A stretch of 64,000 bases of DNA from Cunninghamia lanceolata (lineage: Eukaryota; Streptophyta; Pinopsida; Cupressales; Cupressaceae), in NCBI GenBank assembly GCA_027924645.1, contig BSBN01001149.1:3348001-3412000 (forward strand). The letters are read 5' to 3'. Shown here in pieces: positions 46,301 through 57,119 of this stretch. The notes below the pieces were generated by a model. That model was not told the DNA's origin. It made no database searches and saw only the letters and a list, made by a program, of their open reading frames with translations. The number at the start of each line of letters is the position of its first letter. Positions within the stretch are counted from its first letter, which is position 1. The translations under genes and the position numbers were made by a program.

Positions 46301-46603
46301 ATCTTCTTCAAAATAGGGGAAATGAATGCACTATGCAAAGTGCTTATCCCGGATGGCTTTATACTGAGGTTTAATCTCAAAGGAATCATCTATCAATTGT
46401 TTATGATAGATATCCATCAATTTTGATTCTCCAAATTCTTCAATATTTGCATGTATGTAAACCCTAATGTCCTCCGTATGCAATACACCATGTAGAACAC
46501 TAGAGAAGGCTCCTAGGGGATCTACCTCCAAAGATTTGTATGGATGTTTCTTGAATGTGGGGCGAGGTCTATCAGAGATCTTAACTATATTCGGAGTAGC
46601 CAT
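43380..46603 (-). pseudogene. Element B ORF2: approximately 1,074-codon protein of unknown function, nearly intact
   Basis: The best copy of this family's large protein. The frame starts MATPNIVKISDRPRP at 46603. One TAG at about 46331 replaces a Gln codon present in A. An uninterrupted stretch of 899 codons follows (46273-43574), then a one-base deletion near 43576 shifts the frame, and the last 60 codons (43568-43380) end ADILQFL. Layout: basic N-terminus; globular region with FKITKDAIRAITGLHSSGG and LILCLFFYYMNELP; Lys/Glu-rich middle with KAEEEKKEVEKKSKKS; Ser/Thr/Glu-rich acidic part; C-terminal helical region with NALKDGGDIYKFCISWSKA and QSFDPLSSSIVNQECQT. No pol motif. The Lys-rich runs suggest nucleic-acid binding or nuclear targeting, which is inference. 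Confidence 0.85.
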
Positions 46604-47254
46604 TTTTCAAAAGATTTGCAGTGAGATATTGAAGACGGAAAATACCTTATGCACCTTTGGTTGCACGGAGTTGGTTTGATTGATTTCTGGATGTAATAAC
46701 TTCTGTGAGTGATCTTTGATAAACTTGATGAATTTTGTTGTAGAGCTCCACTTTTCGTTTCTTCTTGAGTGCAGAATGAACAAGTGATTAATGAGAAATC
46801 CCTTATATTGCTCCGCAAACCCTAATATCTGATTGCAATAAATGCTCGACCTACATTATTCTAGTTTGCCTTATTTGGATGACTTGAAGAACCAGATCAG
46901 TCCTAATCTATGAACATCATGTGGATCTTCCAACTATGAACAAATCAAGATGACACATCACAAGGACATCCCAAATACTCTGTCCAATCCGCAGAATAAG
47001 ACAATGCACTTTCGGATCTCTTCGGACCTTTTTGTAATCCTCTGTCATTTTGGAGCATCTCCCGGAACAGGTTCTACATGATCGATCACAACTTCTTCAC
47101 ATCTTCATGTGGACCTCTGAAATCTTAGCTGGATCATCTCAAGACTCATATTTACAAACCCTTTACTCCACATCTTGTGCCTAATCTGGCACCACTTGAT
47201 TGGCTAGGGGAACAGGGTTTTCTTTGTGTCTCCCCCTGAGCTAGAGCTCATTTC

Positions 47255-48433
47255 TTAATTTTCAGAAGGAATATCAGCACCAGAGTCTGGTGCGGATCCA
47301 ACCTCTACCTTCTCTGAACTTTTCTTCACCCAAATCTTGTTCATCTCATTCCTAACTTTATCCGCATTCATATTTTGTTTACCCTTGTCTTGATTCTGAT
47401 TATATACCGGACCTCTTTTGTCCTGATTCTTGCTTCTGTAGACTTTTGCATTATGACCAAACCTATTACAGATTTGGCAAACAACATTTCTTTGCATATT
47501 TGACTGATAACCTCTTGATCTGCATTGATTAGCCATATGACCTACTCTATTGCATGTAAAGCATCTACCATTGAATGATTTGTTCATTTGCATATTTCTG
47601 CATTCATGAGACTTATGTCCATACCTTTTGCAGTTAAAGCATTGTCCGGAGAAGGATGAATTAGTCTAATTCATTCTTTTTCTGCACTGATTAGCTTTGT
47701 GACCAAAGCGATTGCAGCTGTGGCAGTATCCATTGAAGGATGGATATCTTTGAGTATTGGGCTATCTTACCGGATGTCTTCTAGGCCTGTTCCTTGGATT
47801 TTCTAATCCAAAATTCTTCTGACCGGATCCGGAGCTTTCTCCTTTCTCATATCCTAAACCACACTTGTCATCTGCCCTCTTTTGACTTCCAAGAAGAACT
47901 TCAAGTTGAGCAGAAGTTATCTTGAATTTCTCTTTATATTCATTTGCTGTTTGAAGATCCCTTTTGAGAGAGACAATTTGATCCTCACGTTTTTCTTCAT
48001 TATCTTTAGCATCTTCAAGATCAGATTCAAGATGTCTGATAATCCTATCCATCTGGTGGCAATCTTCTGATTTCTCTTTGAGAGATTGTCTTAGATTGTC
48101 TTTAATTTTTCTTTTCTCTTCAATCTCTTGGGTAAACTTTATAACTCCTGATTCCATTTCATGTCCTACCATAATGACTTCTTTTGATAACTTTTCACAT
48201 AACTTGGTTTTCTCAGTCATCTCTTCATTTGCATTACTTTCTTCACTTTGTCTTGCCAATTGCTGGAGCAGCTCCTTTCTCTTTTTCATAGAGAGACTTA
48301 ATTTGTCTTTTAGTTCTCTCATGAATTCATCAGCCTGTTTGAGTCTTTCCTTTAATTCATTGACTTCAGAGTTTGACTGTTTAAGATCCTCAAGGGCAGT
48401 CTTGAGTTGCTCCCTTAAACCATATGCATCCAT
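47255..48433 (-). pseudogene. Element B ORF1: coiled coil, copia-like GLGY motif and four zinc knuckles
   Basis: Probable RNA-binding Gag-like protein. MDAYGLREQLKTALEDLKQ opens a coiled coil of about 180 residues. It is followed by LEVLLGSQKRADDKCGLGYE, the motif seen in plant Ty1/copia Gag C-termini, then CHSCNRFGHKANQC, CFNCKRYGHKSHEC, CFTCNRVGHMANQC and CQICNRFGHNAKVY. Three knuckles have full CCHC ligands and the last lacks its final Cys. Two in-frame stops, both Gln to TAG, lie at 47762-47764 and about 47669. No frameshift. Against a copia Gag, the N-terminal UBN2-type region is missing. Confidence 0.85.
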
Positions 48434-48484
48434 TTGAACTCCCAGATCTTCCTCAAGCTATTAGGCTCTATTACAAGGAACTTA

Positions 48485-48496
48485 GCTCTGATACCA
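48485..48496 (-). promoter_or_regulatory. Primer-binding site of element B
   Basis: TGGTATCAGAGC on the minus strand, two bases from the 5' LTR, is an exact initiator-tRNA-Met type site. Confidence 0.88.
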
Positions 48497-48498
48497 AT

Positions 48499-49589
48499 TG
48501 TTGATAACTGAGAGGGGGGGTGAATCAGTTATCCTAATTATTTCTTCTTTCTGAACTTTCTTATTAATCAATGCAGCATTAATTCAAACAAGCAAACATT
48601 ACCATGAAATGAAAAACACATGACACAGTATTTTTGACGTGGAAACCCTATTAAGGGAGAAAACCATGGGGTGATTAACCCGAAGATTATGCTCTGTTAG
48701 AAGAATAAGGAATTACAAAATGGCACTTGCCAATTAGGGCTCACTGCCCGAGCACACTGCTCACAAAGGAGGCACACTGCCTACAAGGAGACACACTGTC
48801 TACAAAAGAATGTTATACAATACTTGAGCTGATTGGAAGCATCCACATATGCTGGAGTTTAGTTCCGGTTAGGCTCAGTACACTGATCTGCCGCACTTCA
48901 TCTTTCCTCTTCTCTTTATTCTGCTTTTCTTTCACATACCGGATCTTTCTTACTGCTTCTATTCTGCTCTACTCTTATTCCCATATCACATCACATAACT
49001 TCATTTCTCATAACTAAATCCATCTTATATATATATCCGCACAAGTGATTTCATTATCTTTCTAGTCGGCACCCGAAACAGTCTATCTTCTCACAAACTC
49101 TATTCTGTCGGATGAATCCTTGCACATCAAGTAATGTGGATCAAGCATATACTTGTAGATATCATTAATCATGTTGGCCAAACATGATTCATGCCTTCAC
49201 AACCTTTACCATCATCAGTAACACATCCGGAAAATAGTCTGATGTTCTGTCAGTCAGTTCTTCCTCTGTTCACACTGTCACTCAGGAATCTGGTACTCAA
49301 CTATTCATATCTTTTTCCTTGTCCATCACCGGAGGCTAAATCCTTGGAATATACCACTCAAGGTAGTCCTCTTAACTTCCCTAGATCCGTACTACATCAA
49401 GATACTTCCTCTGAGAGATCCGGACCTGTCTGTCGGACCTAGCCACATGCTCTGTTCTTATTCACCTGACCACAATAATCTTCATTCTAACTTCTGGTAG
49501 AAACACACCATGACTTGCGGATATGTGGGATGACCTTTGTTGCCATCAATGACAACAACCATGAATCCATATAGTGTCTCTTGCCAACA
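48499..49589 (-). repeat. Element B 5' LTR (1,091 bp)
   Basis: Matches the 3' LTR closely. Its dyad ladder (48721-48802) is the most regular: AGACA/TGTCT, AGGCA/TGCCT, GAGCA/TGCTC, GGGC/GCCC and TGGCA/TGCCA all pair perfectly. Confidence 0.93.
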
Positions 49590-49841
49590 ATTAGTCTATG
49601 CCTAGTTGTAGTGGAAGTTTTATAAAAAGGAAAGAAGACCTCTTCTGTAGCGTTTAGAGTTTTATAACCTTGTGCTCGCAGCTGAGAATCAAAAAGAAGA
49701 TAGGCGAAGTTTCATTTAATTATCTTTTCAACGAACATCAACAAGAAAGGGAACTCCCCCTTCCAATAGGAGAGCAGTTTATCTGTGCATAGTTGTTCAT
49801 TTCCAAATCGCATTCCAGAGGTGCGAATTGAAATGCCAACA
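49590..49841 (+). repeat. Element D LTR3, right part
   Basis: Begins with the second ATTAG copy and ends AAATGCCAACA at 49841. Followed by TGGTG, the right target duplication of D. Confidence 0.9.
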
Positions 49842-50715
49842 TGGTGACAAAGGGATTAAAAGTTATGAGCATCTGAGTACCGGGTCCTAATATGACAGAA
49901 CAATTCAGTGAAAAATAGGTTGACTTGTGTTAAATCATTGTGTGGATCTAGTAGAAGTGTTTTGGTGAGTTGCATATGAGATATGATGTTAGTGGCTAAC
50001 ATGTATGGTGACTTGCAAGTGTTATTTCTGGTACGCATCAATATTAGTGTGTGGATTCAGCTGACAGAACAGAGTACTTGTATTGTTTGTTAAGTTCTTC
50101 ATAAGGCCAACATAAAGATGATTAAATTCCTTGAGACAAATATTTATAGCTGATGGATTTGAGTGAATTGTGTGTGGAAGTGATGAAATGAAAAATTAAG
50201 TGTGATTAAGGTAGAGAGAAGTGCGAAGGAGAATAAATCTAATCACCGGATCATGGTAGAACAATAAATAGGGTATAATAAGGATGAAGTGTGTAAAATC
50301 AATATTCTGTACTTAACCATAACTGAGTTCTTGCATTGGTAGATACTATTTATTAGTTCAAACACTTTGTAATCTTCTTGTAATCATCTCTGTAGGTAGT
50401 GAGCCTCCTTTGAGCAGTGAGCTGTGGGCAATGAGCTTGAAGGCACGTGCCTTCCCATTTGTAAGACTTTTACTAGAGTATAATCTTTGTGGGTTAACCC
50501 CCACCATGGTTTTTCCCTTAATTAAGTTTCCATGTTAAAAATTTTGGTGTCAAGTGTGTCATTTGTGCTTCTGCTTATGTGCTATTGATTCTTGCCTTTC
50601 ATGGTTGTATAATTAAATTGTTAATAAGTGGTAAAGAAGAATTAACTACAACAAGCATTAAAGTTTTGAGACAACTGATTCACCCCCCTCTCAGTTGTCT
50701 GCCCTAATTTCAACA
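49842..50715 (+). repeat. Element C 5' LTR, right fragment
   Basis: Continues 26384-26640 and ends TTTCAACA. It has a degenerate dyad ladder with a perfect 16-base palindrome GAAGGCACGTGCCTTC at 50439-50454 (it contains the G-box core CACGTG) and the terminal hairpin GACAACTGA (50670-50678) with TCAGTTGTC (50691-50699). Confidence 0.9.
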
Positions 50716-50717
50716 AT

Positions 50718-50730
50718 TGGTATCATATCC
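50718..50730 (+). promoter_or_regulatory. Primer-binding site of element C (decayed)
   Basis: TGGTATCATATCC, two bases after the LTR, is the initiator-tRNA-Met type site with two changes. Confidence 0.7.
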
Positions 50731-50784
50731 AAGGTTCTTTGGAAGAAGTTTAATAGCTAAAGGAAGATCTGGGAAAGAGTTTCA

Positions 50785-51990
50785 ATGGGTTCACTCTGAG
50801 ATCAACTTGAATTGGCCTTAGAAGATCTTGATCAGTCCAAAGCAGAAGTAAGAGAGCTAAAAGAGAACCTTAAAGATGATGATGATTGCATTGAGATGTT
50901 AAAAGAGAAACTTAAGAAATCTATGGAAAAGAGGAAGGAACTACTTTAGCAGATACCTAATCCTACTAAAGATAATAGCTTGAATGAAGCTTTGGAAGAA
51001 AAGACTGAGGAATGTGAAAAGCTAACAAAAGAAGTCTCTATTCTAAAACATGAAATGGAATCTGAGGTAATGAGGCTAACCAAAGAAATTGAGAAAAGGA
51101 AGAAGACTAAAGAAGAATTGAATCAAACTCTGAAGGAAAGAACTAAAGAATGCTGCATAATAGACATAACAATTGGCCACCTTAAATCTGACCCAAAAGA
51201 ATGCAAATTTAATGAGGAGGAACTTGAAAGACAAATTGCCATTCTCAGACATGACCTAGAAGTTGCAAATGAAGATAAGGAGAAGTTCAATATAAGCTCA
51301 GCTAAACTTGAAGTGATGCTTAAGAGTCAGAAGAAGGCTGATGATAAGCATGGTCTTGGGTATGAAAAGGGTGAAAGCTCCGGATCTGGACAAAGAAAAA
51401 CTCAATCAAAGAATGGGAGAAACAAACCTAGAAGACCTCCGGTAAGACATCCTAATGCTCAAAGGTATCCATCTATCAATGGCAATTGCTTCAAATGTCA
51501 TAGATATGGTCATAGAGCCAATCAATATAGAAGTCAAGTAAATCAAAATACATCATCTTTCTCTAGTCAATGCTTTAATTGCAAGAGAATAGGTCATAAG
51601 GCTGAGGAATGTAGAAATGGATCAATGAATCCTCATAAGAACAAGCTAGTGTTCAATGGAAGATGTTTTACCTACAATAAGGTTGGGTATATTGCAATCC
51701 AATGTAGATCTAAACCCACTCCAACAAGTGACTATCAGAAAAATAAGATTGTGTGCTTCAACTGCAACAAATTTGGTCATATTCTAAGATTTTGTAGAAG
51801 CAGGAATAATGAAAGAAGAGGTTCGATAAACAAAAAATTGGATGAGCAAAGACAAGACAAAGGTAAAGGAAAAATTGATGTGAGTGAGATCCAGAATGAA
51901 ATGAGCAAGACATGGGTGAAGAAAGGTGCAATGAACAATGGTGATGGGTCCACACTGGAATCTGGTTCTGATGATTCCTCTAGGAATTGA
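50785..51990 (+). pseudogene. Element C ORF1: coiled coil, GLGY motif and zinc knuckles
   Basis: Diverged homologue of ORF1 in A and B. From ATG at 50785 the frame has early stops (about 50797 and 50947), then is open from 50980 to 51990. It has a coiled coil rich in Glu/Lys, LEVMLKSQKKADDKHGLGYE, and four knuckle positions: CFKCHRYGHRANQY, CFNCKRIGHKAEEC, CFTYNKVGYIAIQC and CFNCNKFGHILRFC. The second and fourth are complete; the first and third have lost ligands. It ends GSDDSSRN. Same order, spacing and length (402 codons) as in A and B. Confidence 0.82.
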
Positions 51991-52426
51991 ACTAGGAGCT
52001 CTGGCTCAGGGGGAGCTACATTGAAAATCAAATTCCCCAAGCCAGTAAGTGGGTGTCTGAATCTAGCATGATGGGAAAAGATAATCTTGATTACTACATA
52101 TCTTTTGAAAGAATTTATGGAAGAAAAGAAGTGAATTTAACGATTTGTGAAGCAATTAAAGGTTGGTTGTATGTAGAAACAGTGTAACCAGATGTGTTAG
52201 GGTAGAACATTTATTACAAAGACAAATTAGGTTTTATAGAGCTTAAAAAGCTCATTCATCCTTCATTTAAATCACTTTGCATCCAAGGAGAAAAGAAGTG
52301 AATGAGTTCTAAGCTGAGAATTTCCAAGAGTTGAAGCACGAAGAGGATTTCCAAGCAAAACCCTAACCTGTAGAACAAGGTATTTCCATTTTTTGTGAAA
52401 TCTCTTTGAAATTTTAGTCTCTGCAA

Positions 52427-55400
52427 ATGGCTACATCTTTAGTTGTTGACATTACTAAGCACCCAAGACCTAAATTTAAGAAACATCCTTACAAATCTAT
52501 GGATGTGGATCCAATGGGGGCATTCTCTAATGTTTTGAATGGGGATTTACACGTGGAGAATATTAGGGCATATATACACTACAATTTAGATGAATTTGGA
52601 AACTCTAAACTGATAATTGTGTATGATGACCACCTAAAAGATGATAATTACAATCTCAAACCAGAGTACAAAGTGCTAGAGGATAAACATTTCACCCAGG
52701 TTATTCAGTTTCTATCTTTTGGTGAGGGTGAGTGTGTCTAATATGTATCCAGTTGAATGCATGGATACTTTATGTGGTTAAGGAATCCATTCAAAATAAC
52801 TAAAGATGCAATCAGAATTGTAACAGGGTTGAACTCAACTGGAGGATTGCCCATGTTGAAGTCCATAAGGAATCAGACAATTAGAGAGGTTGCCAGATCA
52901 AAATTTGACAAAAGGGCCATGACCATCAATGATATAACTAATCTGATAGTAAAATTTGCATCCATGGTAATAGGCTACAAAATCTACCACTCTAGTAGAG
53001 AAAACTTAGTCTTTGGGATTACAATTTATGTAGCCTATCAAATGGTGAAGGAAAACACAAATTATGACCTATGTGAACTCCTACTGAATCAGCTAATGGA
53101 GAATTTCTGTAAGATAAAGAAAGATAGGAAGAATACCTTCAAATATGGCACCCTTGTTATGTGCCTATTTTTCTACTTCATGAATGAAATGCCTAGGACA
53201 CCCAGTCTTTACTAGACAAATAATGAACCAGTGGCCCTATAGATCAGAAAATACTTGTATAGTATTGGAGATGCTAATGCCCAAATGACAACACTTTGGG
53301 GCTATTTCAAAAAAATTTAGAGCACTATGCATGCCAGGGAGAGAATCCCAAAATCAGTTGTAGAAAGGTACAAAGACACCATATGTTTTATGATAGATAC
53401 TGATGAGTGCCTGATGGAGGCAGTATAGCCTAGGACAATATGGATCATGCCTATGGGCTATGAGGTAGATGAATAGGTTCTTGAACTATATGCCCAACAC
53501 TTGCTAAGCAAACCAAGAGATCCTGAAGTAGAAAGGTTTGGAACTTATGATGAGTTACATGTGAAAATACATGTAGAACTCTGGAAGGATGAAACCAGAA
53601 GAAAAGTCTAGAAGAAAGTTAAGGCATATGTAGAAAGTATTGGTCTGACTAAAGAGGTTGTTGAAAAGATGAAGAGAAGAACTGAGCAAGCTTTAGAAGA
53701 GAAGGCAGAAAGTGAACAAGCAACTATTCCAGAATTCATACCTAGCTTATCAAGAAAATCAAGAAGTTTTGCAATTATCTCTGAGCAATTCAAGTCCATT
53801 CCCACTGAGACACTAGAAGCCAGACCATCCGGTGAAGAAAGAAAGAGAAAGAAAAACAAAGGCCACAAAATGTATATGAGCACAAAAGATGATGAGGAGA
53901 TGGAGACACATGAAGAAGTTAAAGAGATAAGATCTAAGAGAGCCAAGATTTCAAAGGCTTTTGAGGACCAGTCTTCTGGAAGCAAAAAGGCAAGTAAAAA
54001 GCAAGAGACAGGTAAGGTTACTATGACAGTTGATGAAATTATAAAAACAATTATTGTTCATGGAAATCTAAGGCCTATCAAAGAATATTATGATAGTTTT
54101 GATAAAGCAAATAAGAAGATCTTGGAGGATGCCATCATCCTGTACTTGGATAAATTCAATAGAGCTCTACTAGAAATTTTGTAAGAAATTCCTAAAAGTC
54201 TAAGGAATATACTACAGACAAGGAAGGAAGCCGCTAAGGCTAAAGACCTAGAACTCAGAGAATATGTCCTCTCCACCTTGTGTCCAGTAATGACCAGAAG
54301 GGAAGCAAATAAAATCCTCAAGGAAGTAAAGGATGAATTCAGAAGCAAGGTTGGGATGAACAAGCTAATGCTTGGTGAAATTCAGGAAGTTGTAAAGGAA
54401 ATAGAGAAAATTTTGAAGAAGGCCCTAGATAAAGATAAATATTATGTTGTTTTAGAGGAACAAGTTGAGGAAGGCAATCCTTTAGTTCAGGAACAAGAAA
54501 CTTTAGAAGAAGAGGTTGGAAATGATGACCAAAATGATACTCTAGATCCTTCGGAGCAAACTTATGTGGAGACACTAAGTCCTACTCAAGATGACTCTGA
54601 GAAGACTAAGGATCAGAAATCAGAAAAGACTGAAGACAAAAGGGATACTCATGATCAAATAGATGGAGTCAACACAAAAGCAAACATGGAAATAGAAACT
54701 GTCACTGAAGATGATTCACAACAAAGGGAAGAAGAAGAAGTCAAGGGTAAGGAAGATAAAGCAAAAGAAGATGGTGCAAATGTTGATGTACCCAAACAAA
54801 ATAGTTCTAATATTGACACTATGAAAACTCAAGGAAAGCAAGGTGGTCTAGAAAATATGGTAAGAGACATTGCAGATACAGTGAAGAATTTTTTGAGTAA
54901 AGAGATGCTAGAGTTTGATGAACTAGAACTGATTCAAGGACCAATCAACCTGGCTACTCTCTCTCTGGTCCAAATGATGAAGGTAGCATCTTTCACACAA
55001 GCCAAGGCAAGAGAAAAGATATTGAAATCTCACTTAGAGGACAATGAGCTATTAGGCCTTGCATCCAGTATATTGGAGAAGATAATACCAACTTTCCAGA
55101 AGAATCCATCTGATTCTCCCTCTGGAAATCTAAAAAACCTATTAAATTATGTAAGTACACACTTTGAGTCCTTTGAGAAGTCTACAGAGATTAAGATCCA
55201 GAATGAATTTTTAGATAAGAGATTCAATGAGGTAATGGGTCTAATAGGGAATGATAGAAGGGTACTTGATATCAACATAAAGAGTATTCAAAATGCTCTT
55301 AATGATGGAGGTGATGTATACAAATTTTGCCTATCTTGGCCCAAAGTTATTAAGGATATTGAGAAGAAGAAAGAGGAGCGAGAACAAAAATTGTTGAATC

Positions 55401-55747
55401 TATCTCAAAATTTTGATCCTCTAACAGTTTCTTTAGTAAGTTAGGAGTGTCAAGTAATCAACTTGATTGATGAAATAAAGAAACTTGTTAAGGAAAGGAG
55501 CAATATTGTGGAGAGAATGTATGAACTTCAGGGATTGATTGCCCCCAAGATAGAAACAATGTTCTCTTCTTTATCAGAAGCTCAAGTTGCAGTCTAGACA
55601 GGTGATCCTTCAGATTTGAAGATAACAAAAACACAGGCATTTTTACTAAGTGGACACATCTCAATTTTGGATGGCATGAAAAAAAGTTGGGCCTCTAAAC
55701 TTGAGCAGTTGAAAAATAGTTTTGCAGATATTCTCAAGTTCATGTAA
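52427..55747 (+). pseudogene. Element C ORF2: approximately 1,106-codon protein of unknown function
   Basis: Diverged homologue of ORF2 in A and B. From MATSLVVDITKHPRPKFKKHPYKS at 52427 to ILKFM at 55742-55744 the frame never shifts. In-frame stops lie at 52739, 53213, at several points between 53216 and 53668, at 54182, 55442 and near 55597. Shared blocks are PRPxFKKHPYKS, FKITKDAIRIVTGLNSTGG, RSKFDKRAMTI, YGTLVMCLFFYFMNEMP, NALNDGGDVYKFCLSWPK and LLSGHISILDGMKKSWAS. The linkers between blocks differ strongly, as expected for flexible charged regions. No pol motif. Confidence 0.82.
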
Positions 55748-55987
55748 ATTTAATACATGGATTATTTGTACGTATGCGGCCTTATATACAAATTTCTTTT
55801 GTAAATTTTGGTTTGCGGATCCCACCCTTTGCCATTGATGTCAAAGGGGGAATGAGAGACAGTGAAAAATTAAAGAAAATGAAGAATCCATCAAAGGGGG
55901 AGTAGTGGAAGAATATATAAGTGTACACAGTAGGGGGAGTCAGTCATGACACTTAGTCATTTTTCACTAAGTGTTGCCATCAATGCT

Positions 55988-55998
55988 AAAGGGGGAGA
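55988..55998 (+). promoter_or_regulatory. Polypurine tract of element C
   Basis: AAAGGGGGAGA directly before the 3' LTR. Further tracts of the same kind are at about 55843, 55890 and 55930. Confidence 0.8.
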
Positions 55999-55999
55999 T

Positions 56000-57114
56000 T
56001 GTTGGAAAGAAAAATTGTAAATCATGTCATGTGTTTTCATTAATGGAAACTAAGTCCATTCCACACATCCGTAGTGCAGTATCAGATCATACTGGAAGTC
56101 AGTTTCAAGATTTGTCTAGTTTAGATAGATAGGAACAGGGTATATAGAAGAATTCAATATTTTGGTCAGTGAATCTCTCTAGTTAATCATTATGTGTTAT
56201 GAATCTGAGGGAGTGTAGAGGAATGTCAGGGCAATCTAAATCTAAGATTTCAGCCTTTGGTGACAAAGGGATTAAAAGTTATGAGCATCTGAGTACAGGG
56301 TCCTAATATGACAAAACAGTTCAGTGAAGAACAGGCTGACTTGTGTTAGATCATTGTGGGGATCTAGTAGAAGTGTTTTGGTGAGTTATGTATGAGATAT
56401 AATGTTAGTGGATAACATGTATGCTGACCTACAAGTGTTATTTCTGGTACGCATCAATATTGGTGTGTGGATTCAGCCAATAGAGTAGAGTACTTGTATT
56501 GTTCGTTAAGTTCTTCATAAGGTTGACAGAAAGGTGATTAAATTCTTTGAGGTGAATATATATAGCCAATGGATTCAAGTGAATTGTGTGTGGAAGTGAT
56601 GAAATGAAAAAGTAAGTGCAATTAAAGCAGGGAGAAGTACGAAGGAGAAGAAATCTAAGGACCGGATCATGGCAAAACAATAAACAGGGTAGAATAAGGA
56701 TGAAGTGTGTAAAATCAGTATTATGTACTTAATCAGAACTGATTTCTTACATTGATAGATGACATTTATCAATTCAAACACTTTGTAATCTTCCTGTAAT
56801 CATCTCTATAGGCAATGATCCTCCCTTGAGTAGTGAGCCCAAAGGCATGTGCCTTCCCATTTGTAATACTTTTAACAGAGTATAATCTTTGTGGGTTAAC
56901 CCCCACCGTGGTTTTTCCCTTAACCAGGTTTCCACATTAAAAATCTTGGTGTCAAGTGTGTCATTTGTTCTTCTCACGTGTTATTGATTCTCGCTTTTCA
57001 TGGTTGTATAATTAAATTGTTAATAAGTGGTAAAGAAGAATTAACTGCAACAAGCATTAAAGTTTTGAGACAACTGATTCACCCCCCTCTTAGTTGTCTG
57101 CCCTAATTTCAACA
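56000..57114 (+). repeat. Element C 3' LTR (1,115 bp)
   Basis: Starts TGTTGGAAAG and ends CTAATTTCAACA, followed by target duplication TACTT (57115-57119). The dyad ladder is eroded; AAGGCA-TG-TGCCTT remains. Confidence 0.92.
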
Positions 57115-57119
57115 TACTT

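Larger units (their letters stand above)
42058..49589 (-). mobile_element. Element B: non-autonomous LTR retrotransposon, close relative of A, youngest insertion
   Basis: On the minus strand. LTRs are 42058-43147 (3') and 48499-49589 (5'), with target duplication ATTAG at 42053-42057 and 49590-49594. It has a primer site at 48485-48496, a polypurine tract at 43149-43159, ORF1 48433-47255 and ORF2 46603-43380. The LTRs have full TGTTGG..CAACA ends. ORF2 is the best preserved of the three family members. It lies in LTR3 of D, itself inside C, a relative of B. Confidence 0.93.
26641..49841 (+). mobile_element. Element D: pol-less Ty3/gypsy-type element with three LTRs and two interiors
   Basis: Order: LTR1 26641-29568, interior 29569-32879, LTR2 32880-35935, interior 35936-39247, LTR3 39248-49841 (split by B at 42058-49589). 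LTRs start TGTTGTACCC and end TGCCAACA or ACCAATA. The outer flanks CAGTG (26636-26640) and TGGTG (49842-49846) fit a decayed target duplication CGGTG, since relatives of this LTR read CTCCGGTG there. The primer site TGGCGCCCACCATGGGGC is of the type seen in plant Ty3/gypsy (Tat/Athila) elements. Each interior encodes a Gag and a small second ORF but no pol, like TR-GAG/LARD elements. Unequal recombination between the LTRs of one insertion explains the tandem form. Confidence 0.88.
26384..57114 (+). mobile_element. Element C: diverged relative of A and B, interrupted by D (and B)
   Basis: The 5' LTR starts TGTTGG at 26384, is split at 26640 by D and resumes at 49842-50715. The 3' LTR is 56000-57114. 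The target duplication TACTT is at 26379-26383 and 57115-57119. Interior 50716-55999: primer site, ORF1 (50785-51990), ORF2 (52427-55747), polypurine tract, no pol. The organisation matches A and B, but base and protein sequences are clearly diverged, so C is another lineage of the same family. Confidence 0.92.

Noticed and set aside
32880..49841. D copies read as two independent insertions
   Set aside because: No target duplication is seen at the inner LTR borders, and only one pair of outer flanks matches.
49842..57114. Element C read as a simple solo LTR plus separate element
   Set aside because: The missing 257 bp of its 5' LTR lie at 26384-26640 with the matching target duplication TACTT, so it is one split element.
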